Assembly: GCA_903873355.1 (NCBI GenBank)
Contig: CAIQOG010000133.1
Coordinates: 1 to 5,377, forward strand
DNA length: 5,377 nucleotides
Direction: 5' to 3'
Source: an uncultured Bacteroidales bacterium
Lineage (GTDB): Bacteria > Bacteroidota > Bacteroidia > Bacteroidales > Paludibacteraceae
Made by a program: the position numbers and the translations under genes. The notes under the pieces are model-generated. The model searched no databases and was not told the DNA's origin. It saw only the letters and a list, made by a program, of their open reading frames with translations. Numbering within the stretch: the first letter of the stretch is position 1; each line of letters starts with the position of its first letter. Positions 1 through 5,377 of this stretch are shown here, in pieces.

Positions 1-971
1 GGGATTTCACAACTACTTTTACGCATTATATAGCTCATATTCAAAGGCTTTCTTCTCAGTTCGCTCCTGCGGGATATATCTTTGCCCCTTACGATGGTAA
101 AACAAAAGTTAAAATTGCCGTTGGGGAAGAGATCGGTAATATTTATGAGGAAAATCCTATTAAGAAGGTTAAAACGGGCAAATATGCGGGGATGTATTTG
201 CTGGATAACGAAGGTGGTGAATTTCAAAAATCATCGAACGAAAAAGATCGCACGAAATTGGGTAATTATAATCCAAAGTATATCATGGGCTTTAATACTA
301 CCTTGAGGTTTAAACGAATTTCGTTGAATTTGGTTGGCGCATTGCGGATGGGTGGAAAGTATGTCTCCGTAAATCAGCAATATATGGAGTCAAATGGTAA
401 AGCTGTTACTACCTTAGGCTCGGGGCCCAATAACCCTTATTGGAGTGGTGGTCGAACAGCTGCATATGGAGGTCATCCGTGGCCTGCCGCTGGATCGAGT
501 AGCTACGAATCAATAAATTCATGGAATGATGATCAGCGTACCGACCTTGTTGCTGACGCGAGTTATGCAAAGGGAGTATTTGTTCGACCTGACTTTGAAG
601 GAGATATCCCTGCTGATGCAGACTATATTGTGAATGGTGCGGATGCAAATAATACTCTTTATAATTTTCCATATAACAGTTATGGCGATTGTATCTGGGA
701 TTTTGCTGCGACAAGGACTTATGATGCAACCAACTTTAAATTAAGAGAGGTTTCATTAACCTACTCAATCCCCAATTCAGTGACGAGTAAACTAAAGATG
801 AATAACGTGAATATTTCACTCATAGGCAGAAATGTTTTCCAGTGGAATGCTTCCGGACGCAACGAAGACCCTGAGACAGCTTTTACAGGTGTCGGAGTTA
901 ATCAAGGTGTACTGAGGGGAACATTACCTAGCGTGCGCTCTCTTGGATTTAAACTTGCTTTTGATTTTTAA
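1..971 (+). CDS. SusC/RagA-family TonB-dependent outer-membrane transporter, C-terminal part (5' end outside window)
   Basis: This is the C-terminal end of a SusC-type TonB-dependent transporter, which imports large nutrients across the outer membrane with a SusD lipoprotein as lid. The frame is open from base 3 (bases 1-2 belong to a split codon) to TAA at 969-971, giving 322 residues, roughly the last third of a family member of about 1,000 residues. Visible family features, in fragment numbering, are GNYNPKYIMGF (87-97), RMGGKY (115-120), FKLREVSLTYSIP (245-257), the GRN-(x)n-DPET segment from about 275, and LPSVRS followed by the final strand ending FKLAFDF. The terminal phenylalanine is the usual outer-membrane barrel assembly signal. 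Between about 120 and 235 lies a long Gly/Ser/Tyr/Asp-rich stretch without strand-like pattern, probably extracellular loops. The in-frame ATG at 192 is internal and not a real start. The SusD gene follows after 30 bases, so the two are very likely co-transcribed. Family assignment is firm; the substrate is unknown. Confidence 0.95.
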   Translation, partial: DFTTTFTHYIAHIQRLSSQFAPAGYIFAPYDGKTKVKIAVGEEIGNIYEENPIKKVKTGKYAGMYLLDNEGGEFQKSSNEKDRTKLGNYNPKYIMGFNTTLRFKRISLNLVGALRMGGKYVSVNQQYMESNGKAVTTLGSGPNNPYWSGGRTAAYGGHPWPAAGSSSYESINSWNDDQRTDLVADASYAKGVFVRPDFEGDIPADADYIVNGADANNTLYNFPYNSYGDCIWDFAATRTYDATNFKLREVSLTYSIPNSVTSKLKMNNVNISLIGRNVFQWNASGRNEDPETAFTGVGVNQGVLRGTLPSVRSLGFKLAFDF

Positions 972-1001
972 TCATTCTCTTTCCATTAAAAATAGAAAAA
1001 T

Positions 1002-2648
1002 ATGAAATCATATCTGACAAAAACATTCGCAACGCTTTTATTTATAGGTGTTATCTCCTGTAATAAAGATGATTTGCGACAATATGATGCACTTCAGCAA
1101 AAAAATGCTGTTGAATCGCTCAATGACCCTTACCTGCTTTCCTCAATTCTTACCAAGACAACCCTCTTTTACCAGAATATGAATTGGGGTTCTACGATGC
1201 TTCCGGGTGCAGTGCAATATACGGAACGAAATTTTCAGGGTGGTGACAATACCTACCAGGGATTTAAGCAACTTCCAACGGATATGTATAGTGCGATGGA
1301 TATTTTAAAATTTATCGATGCGTCCATTAAACTAGCTGATAGTCGGGGTTCAAAAACGTATGTGGGAATTTTCACAACCTTTAGAGTGTTGCTGTTCTCT
1401 TTTATGACCGATTTCTATGGCGATGTTTACTACAGTCAGGCTTTAAAGGGGCGTGAAGGCATTCTTTACCCTGAATATGATAAACAAGCCGACATTTATA
1501 CGGGTCTGTTAAAAGAGTTGGATGAGGCGGGCGCCAATATTTCATCAGGGACAGAGCCGATTAGCCCTACTTATGATCTGATGTTTGGAGGTGATAAATC
1601 ACAGTGGCTAAAGTTTTGTAATTCATTAAGGCTACGCTTATTAATACATGAATCGGCAAAAATATCGGATGCTGCGGCAAAGATTTCAGCTGCCGCGGTA
1701 CTCCCTTTATTATCAGAGGCTTCAGATCAAAATGCCTCGATTGCCTATGTTGGAACGAATTCAGCCAATTCATGGGTTGGTGGTCCAAATAACTGGGGCG
1801 TTCCCAGTCAGGAATTTGATAGAAGGAGGCCAAGCAAAACTTTGGTAGATATCCTTGCCGTATATCACGATCCAAGAGCTCCTGTTTGGTTTGCTCCAGT
1901 TGAAAAACCCTGGACTACTGATCCTGCAAAGAACGGCACTTCTGTTGTTACAACCGATTCAAATGGATTTACCTATACTTCCGTTTGGGAATATATAGAT
2001 TTGACTAATTCGCTAATATCAGATCAGGTTCCTAATATACTGGATAAAGACAAAATTTATGTTGGATTTATAGCGGGGATGTTGGGTGATTGGAAGAATG
2101 GGAATGGTCATTATGACGTAGGTGCAGGTGGTGTAGTTGGTAATTTTAAGGTTTCAAAATATTCTAAATTATTTCAACAAAATGCTCATCCGTTAATCAG
2201 GGCTCAACTTATGAATAAGGATGAAGTGAACTTTAATCTCGCTGAAGCTGCTGCTAAAGGATATATTTCCGGAAATGCAGACACCTACTACCGTGCCGGT
2301 ATTACAGCTTCAATGCAACGCTGGGGTGTTGGGTCCACCGATATTGCCAACTATTTAGCTCAGCTAACTATTGCCTTGCCTGCTGATAATGCGGGGAAGC
2401 TTGCTAAGATTGCAGAACAGAAATGGATTGCACTCTTTTCGGTGGCTTCTGAAGCCTATTTAAATCTCAGAAGAACACTACTCCCAAATATCTTTAGTAA
2501 TGGCAATTTGGCAAACTTGCAATTCCCATTACGCTATAGATATCCAGGTAATGAACCGGGCCAAAATGTTGGAGCTTATAATAAAGGTGTTGCCACTTTA
2601 GTCCCTGCAGTTGACGACCAGTTTTCTAAAATGTGGCTGCTGCAATAG
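1002..2648 (+). CDS. SusD-family (SusD-like_2 type) surface lipoprotein, nutrient-binding partner of SusC
   Basis: This is a complete 548-residue SusD-family lipoprotein, expected to sit on the cell surface and cap the preceding SusC barrel. The N-terminus is a lipoprotein signal: Lys at 2 and 7, a hydrophobic core, then lipobox VIS-C with lipidated Cys20. The residues after Cys are N-K-D-D, which fit the Bacteroidota surface-export signal (Lys followed by two acidic residues). Family landmarks are DFYGDVYYSQAL (from Asp137), GGDKSQWLKFCNSLRLRL (about 196-213), HDPR (289-292), EQKWIALF (472-479) and NLRRT (488-492). The C-terminal stretch FPLRYRYPGNE and the end KMWLLQ are also typical. These match the SusD-like_2 group (PF12771, from memory) better than classical SusD. 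ATG 1002 is chosen because the signal peptide begins there. The leader is A-rich with no Shine-Dalgarno sequence, as usual in this phylum. The gene lies 30 bp after SusC and is followed by a terminator. No residue identifies the ligand. Confidence 0.95.
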   Translation: MKSYLTKTFATLLFIGVISCNKDDLRQYDALQQKNAVESLNDPYLLSSILTKTTLFYQNMNWGSTMLPGAVQYTERNFQGGDNTYQGFKQLPTDMYSAMDILKFIDASIKLADSRGSKTYVGIFTTFRVLLFSFMTDFYGDVYYSQALKGREGILYPEYDKQADIYTGLLKELDEAGANISSGTEPISPTYDLMFGGDKSQWLKFCNSLRLRLLIHESAKISDAAAKISAAAVLPLLSEASDQNASIAYVGTNSANSWVGGPNNWGVPSQEFDRRRPSKTLVDILAVYHDPRAPVWFAPVEKPWTTDPAKNGTSVVTTDSNGFTYTSVWEYIDLTNSLISDQVPNILDKDKIYVGFIAGMLGDWKNGNGHYDVGAGGVVGNFKVSKYSKLFQQNAHPLIRAQLMNKDEVNFNLAEAAAKGYISGNADTYYRAGITASMQRWGVGSTDIANYLAQLTIALPADNAGKLAKIAEQKWIALFSVASEAYLNLRRTLLPNIFSNGNLANLQFPLRYRYPGNEPGQNVGAYNKGVATLVPAVDDQFSKMWLLQ

Positions 2649-2668
2649 CGATTTTCAATTTAACACTC

Positions 2669-2708
2669 AAAGGGGTGCTTCTGATTTTATGAGAAGCACC
2701 CCTTTTTT
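2669..2708 (+). terminator. Rho-independent terminator after the SusC-SusD unit
   Basis: A perfect 14-bp stem (left arm 2669-2682 AAAGGGGTGCTTCT, right arm 2692-2705 AGAAGCACCCCTTT) encloses a 9-base loop (2683-2691). The right arm runs into six T residues (2703-2708), three of which also pair with the A residues at the stem base. It begins 20 bases after the SusD stop codon. The reverse strand offers only three T residues after the stem, so it should act mainly on + strand transcription. It separates this transport unit from the next SusC gene. Confidence 0.93.
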
Positions 2709-3005
2709 GATGATCCGAGTCTATATGATTTAAATGGACCACTGATTAATTCGTTCATTCCTAATTTTTTGGTAGAAATCACGATACTTCTTCCATTCAA
2801 GGCATACCCTTATCACCCCAGCTTTAGATTGCCTGAATCCTTACGTTCAAAAATCTTCGCTTTGCAGAACTAACTAATTCCACTAAAAAAACGGTTTATT
2901 AACTATTTCGATGAAGTTGTAAATCTTGGAAAACTAACAATTCAAATCATTGCGATATAATAATTTTTTAGTAATTGATTCTAATTTTGGTCGCTTTAAT
3001 CTGAT

Positions 3006-3037
3006 TGCTAATAATTTAAATTTATACATCATTAGCA
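3006..3037. repeat. Imperfect inverted repeat, possible regulator site
   Basis: TGCTAATAAT (3006-3015) and ATCATTAGCA (3028-3037) are inverted copies with nine of ten positions pairing, separated by a 12-base A/T-rich spacer. The half-sites are 22 bp apart, about two helical turns, which would suit a dimeric DNA-binding protein. In DNA this AT-rich such a match could arise by chance, and no T tract follows, so it is not a terminator. Confidence 0.3.
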
Positions 3038-3086
3038 TAAGAATTTTACTTCCCAAAAATAGCACTTCCGATTTGTAATTAAAACA

Positions 3087-3146
3087 AATGTTAATATTTA
3101 ACGTAGAATGTTAATATTTGATGTAAAATGAGTAATATTCCACATA
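3087..3146. repeat. Phased 20/21-bp direct repeats upstream of the second SusC gene
   Basis: Three consecutive units begin with AATG at 3087, 3107 and 3127, and a fourth AATG stands at 3147. Units 1 and 2 match at 17 of 20 positions. Unit 3 is looser but keeps a TAATATT core. The cores lie at 3092-3098, 3112-3118 and 3133-3139, so spacing is 20 then 21 bp, close to two turns of B-DNA. Unit 1 also contains the palindrome GTTAA-TAT-TTAAC (3090-3102). The array ends 114 bases before the SusC start. The geometry is that of tandem regulator binding sites on one DNA face; the role is inferred, the repeat is directly visible. Confidence 0.6.
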
Positions 3147-3210
3147 AATGATCTGTTTTTTTTTTGAAATCTTTGTGTTAGATGTTACTCATAGGCAAAT
3201 TTTCATAACG

Positions 3211-3260
3211 AAGGTTTGTTTTAGTGTATGTTTTATATTTATAAATAAATTAATTTAACT
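3211..3260 (+). promoter_or_regulatory. Candidate promoter and A/T-rich translation leader of the second SusC gene
   Basis: Two partial matches to the Bacteroidota -7 element TAnnTTTG lie here: AAGGTTTG (3211-3218, first base differs) and TATATTTA (3234-3241, last base differs). Neither has a well-spaced TTTG -33 element, so the exact start site cannot be set. The last 30 bases before ATG 3261 are almost purely A and T with no Shine-Dalgarno sequence, which is the normal translation-initiation context in this phylum. The AAGG at 3211-3214 is too far upstream to be a ribosome site. Confidence 0.25.
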
Positions 3261-5377
3261 ATGAAAAGAAAAATCTTTCAAATGCTCCTACTCGGGATGT
3301 GTGTTCTTTTTACAAGTACCGCATTTGCCCAGGTTAAAGTGAGTGGTGTTGTTAAGAGTTCTTCCGGAGAAGTACTTCCGGGAACGACTGTCGTGGTCAA
3401 AGGAACAACCAATGGTGTTGTAACCAACGTCGATGGTCAGTACAACATTACCGTGCCAGATGCCCAATCTACTTTGGTGATATCCTTTGTGGGGATGGAA
3501 ACTCAGGCGATTGCAGTTAATGGTAAATCAACTGTTAACGTTGTGCTTGTGTCATCATCCGTTGCTGTTGACGAGGTAGTCGTTACCGCTCTTGGAATTT
3601 CCCGGGATAAGAAATCACTGGGCTATTCCGTTTCGAGTGTTGGAAGCGATAAGCTAGACCAGGCTGGAACTGTAAACGTATTAAAATCGTTGGATGGAAA
3701 AGTAACAGGTGTCAACATCGTTAGTTTAAGTCCGGATCCAACATCATCAGCTTATGTAACAATTCGTGGTGCCTCCTCTTTGTCTGGAGTAATGAATGGA
3801 AATGAATCCAATGTTTCTCAGCCACTTTATGTTATCGATGGTATTCCTGTTGGTTCAGGTTCACTAACAAAAATGGGTAGCGTTGATGTTGGGAATAAGC
3901 TTTCACAACTAAATCCAAGTGATATCGAGACTATCACCGTCCTAAAAGGTGCCAGTGCAGGTGCACTCTATGGTTCAGAAGCGGGTAACGGGGTTATCTT
4001 GATTACTACAAAAACAGGCGCAAAGGGTGCAAAAGGTATTGGTGTAAGTGTAACTTCATCATTGGTTTTTGACAATATTTATAAGACACTTCCTGTTCAG
4101 CATGATTATTTTCAGGGTGACCGTTATGGCAGTGATAATTTTTACATTGAAGCTATTGGTAACTGGGGTGCCCTTGCTGGCAGCCCTGAAGCAGCAAAGG
4201 ATTACTTGCAGTGGGATATGGTTAACCAGAAATATTACAACGGTCCTCTCGTAAAACAAACAAGCGAAGACCGTATCAAGGAATTCATGAATACCGGAAC
4301 TACCTTGACTAACACAGCGAGTGTAACAGGAAATTACGATAAGGGAAACTACAGATTGTCTTTCACAAACCTTAAAAATGCGAATGTTATTCCTAATAAT
4401 GCTACTACACGTAATACGGTAGCTTTCTCCGGAACCTATAAAATTACGGATAAGTTTACAATTAGTTCTTCATTCTCTTACATGCGTAGTTATACCCCGA
4501 ACAAATCTGTTGAAGCTGGCCGGGATTCTCAATCAGGTGTAATGGAGCAATTATACGCCATGTCTCCAAATATGGTGCCGATAAGTACACTTAAAAAATC
4601 AGGAACCTGGATAAAAGGTTATGAAGGTAGATATCAAAATTCTCCCTGGACTATTCCTGATGATGGTAATATGAATCGTGTGGATGGTGGCGATATCGTG
4701 GATTATAACAATCCATACTTTGTTACTCAAAATGATATTCGCGAATTCACTATGAATGAGTTGTTTGCGAAATTCGAACTTAATTATCAGATGTCGAAAG
4801 ACTTAAATTTCATGGTTCGTACCGGTGGTGATTTGAATGGTCTTATGTTTGAAAAGAGATTGCCTTACGATAACAGCAAAGCAAGAAAAGGAGAATTAGA
4901 AGCTTCAAATAATCAGGATCAACGTATTAACACTGACTTCATCTTGTCGTACAGCAAGAAATTTGGTAAATTTGATGTTAAGGGTAATGCCGGTTATAAC
5001 TTTAGATTTACAAATGGTACAGGATGGTATTTCGACGGTGTAAACCTATTGAAACCTAATGATTTCCGTTTAGGAGCTCTAAACACAAGTGCACTCAATG
5101 GAATTTCGTATGGTGGTTTCGGAACCAGCAAATATCAGAGTATCTATGGAACTGCATCTATTGGATACAACAAAGCTCTTTTCCTTGATGTAACAGGCCG
5201 TAATGACTGGTCAGGTATTACGCAATCTGAAATTCAGCAGCATTTTTATCCTTCAACGTCATTGAGCTGGCTGGTTTCTGAAACTGTGAACTTACCGGAA
5301 TGGGTTTCATTCCTTAAGCTTCGCGGAGGTTGGGCTCAGGTAGGTTATGGATTAGGAGTTCAGCAAAACAGGAATAC
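3261..5377 (+). CDS. SusC/RagA-family TonB-dependent outer-membrane transporter, N-terminal part (3' end outside window)
   Basis: A second SusC-type transporter is open from ATG 3261 to the window edge: 705 codons plus two bases, about two thirds of the usual length. Domains in order: a Sec signal peptide (Lys/Arg start, hydrophobic core, probable cleavage after AFA at 23); a carboxypeptidase-D regulatory-like beta-sandwich (about 27-97, with LPGTTVVVKG and NVDGQYNI); a TonB-box-like segment VDEVVVTALG (103-112); and RDKKSLGYSV (115-124) leading into the plug. The plug contains VTIRGASSL (166-174), the SusC signature PLYVIDGIPV (188-197) and SDIETITVLKGASAGALYG. Beta-barrel strands follow, for example NVIPNN, TGRNDWSG and LKLRGGWAQVGYG near the edge. 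No STN domain lies between signal peptide and the sandwich, so direct sigma/anti-sigma signalling through this protein is unlikely. No frameshift or stop is seen. A SusD partner is expected just downstream. The substrate is unknown. Confidence 0.95.
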   Translation, partial: MKRKIFQMLLLGMCVLFTSTAFAQVKVSGVVKSSSGEVLPGTTVVVKGTTNGVVTNVDGQYNITVPDAQSTLVISFVGMETQAIAVNGKSTVNVVLVSSSVAVDEVVVTALGISRDKKSLGYSVSSVGSDKLDQAGTVNVLKSLDGKVTGVNIVSLSPDPTSSAYVTIRGASSLSGVMNGNESNVSQPLYVIDGIPVGSGSLTKMGSVDVGNKLSQLNPSDIETITVLKGASAGALYGSEAGNGVILITTKTGAKGAKGIGVSVTSSLVFDNIYKTLPVQHDYFQGDRYGSDNFYIEAIGNWGALAGSPEAAKDYLQWDMVNQKYYNGPLVKQTSEDRIKEFMNTGTTLTNTASVTGNYDKGNYRLSFTNLKNANVIPNNATTRNTVAFSGTYKITDKFTISSSFSYMRSYTPNKSVEAGRDSQSGVMEQLYAMSPNMVPISTLKKSGTWIKGYEGRYQNSPWTIPDDGNMNRVDGGDIVDYNNPYFVTQNDIREFTMNELFAKFELNYQMSKDLNFMVRTGGDLNGLMFEKRLPYDNSKARKGELEASNNQDQRINTDFILSYSKKFGKFDVKGNAGYNFRFTNGTGWYFDGVNLLKPNDFRLGALNTSALNGISYGGFGTSKYQSIYGTASIGYNKALFLDVTGRNDWSGITQSEIQQHFYPSTSLSWLVSETVNLPEWVSFLKLRGGWAQVGYGLGVQQNRN

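Larger units (their letters stand above)
2709..3260. other. Gene-free AT-rich intergenic region between two SusC-type units
   Basis: This spacer of about 550 bases contains no convincing reading frame: all frames are short and broken, none has a plausible start with coding character, and no tRNA or rRNA is recognised. It becomes strongly A/T-rich from about 2880 onward. Structures seen inside are an imperfect inverted repeat (3006-3037), phased direct repeats (3087-3146), a T10 tract (3156-3165) and an A/T-rich leader before the SusC start at 3261. It is long for a spacer in this kind of locus and most likely holds the promoter and regulator sites of the second SusC gene. The part from 2709 to about 3000 shows nothing I can assign. 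Confidence 0.7.

Noticed and set aside
82..306. 74-codon plus-strand frame inside the first SusC fragment
   Set aside because: It is out of frame with the transporter, and its basic, low-complexity translation is typical of a shadow frame.
409..729. 106-codon open frame on the minus strand
   Set aside because: It lies opposite the SusC C-terminal coding frame, and its His/Gln/Tyr-rich translation resembles antisense of barrel sequence rather than a known protein.
1567..1875. 102-codon minus-strand frame and an overlapping 66-codon plus-strand frame (1648-1848)
   Set aside because: Both overlap the well-supported SusD gene in other frames, and their translations show no domain or plausible start context.
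2881..2960. Short plus-strand run of sense codons suggesting a peptide remnant in the spacer
   Set aside because: It is under 30 codons, has no start codon at its beginning and resembles no recognised family, so a pseudogene cannot be supported.
2982..2989. TAATTTTG, an exact match to the Bacteroidota -7 promoter element TAnnTTTG
   Set aside because: No suitably spaced TTTG -33 element precedes it, it would give a leader of about 265 bases, and one such match is expected by chance in AT-rich DNA of this length.
3087..3146. CRISPR array
   Set aside because: The units are contiguous 20-bp AT-rich repeats with no distinct spacers and decay after two or three copies.
4059..4259. Short open frames on both strands, some with a hydrophobic stretch
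   Set aside because: They lie fully within the second SusC gene, whose frame is continuous and matches the family throughout.

Overview
The window carries an outer-membrane nutrient-uptake region of the SusC/SusD type from a member of the Bacteroidota. The evidence is the SusC-SusD gene pair itself, a SusD-type lipoprotein with a Bacteroidota-style surface export signal, A/T-rich leaders without Shine-Dalgarno sequences, and moderately AT-rich coding DNA with very AT-rich spacers. A soil or aquatic Sphingobacteriia-like genus (Pedobacter-like) is plausible from the protein style, but this is inference.

Layout, all on the + strand. (1) Positions 1-971 hold the C-terminal 322 residues of a SusC/RagA-family TonB-dependent transporter whose start lies outside the window. 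(2) Thirty bases later, 1002-2648 encode a complete 548-residue SusD-family (SusD-like_2 type) surface lipoprotein, evidently the lid and substrate-binding partner of that transporter. (3) A near-ideal intrinsic terminator (2669-2708) closes this unit. (4) A gene-free, AT-rich spacer (2709-3260) contains a 20/21-bp phased set of direct repeats, a weak inverted repeat and a T10 tract. It presumably holds the promoter and regulatory region of the next gene. (5) From 3261 to the window edge runs the N-terminal 705 codons of a second SusC/RagA transporter, with signal peptide, carboxypeptidase-D-like domain, TonB box, plug and part of the barrel.

The two transporters appear to be separately transcribed units placed head to tail: unit 1 ends in a terminator and unit 2 has its own long upstream region. 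In such systems SusC forms the TonB-driven barrel and SusD closes over it as a lid, importing oligosaccharides, peptides or other large nutrients. No glycosidase, peptidase, sigma factor, anti-sigma factor or sensor gene lies inside the window, so the substrate cannot be named. Nothing here is clearly a new system. The most distinctive non-coding feature is the phased repeat array upstream of the second transporter.
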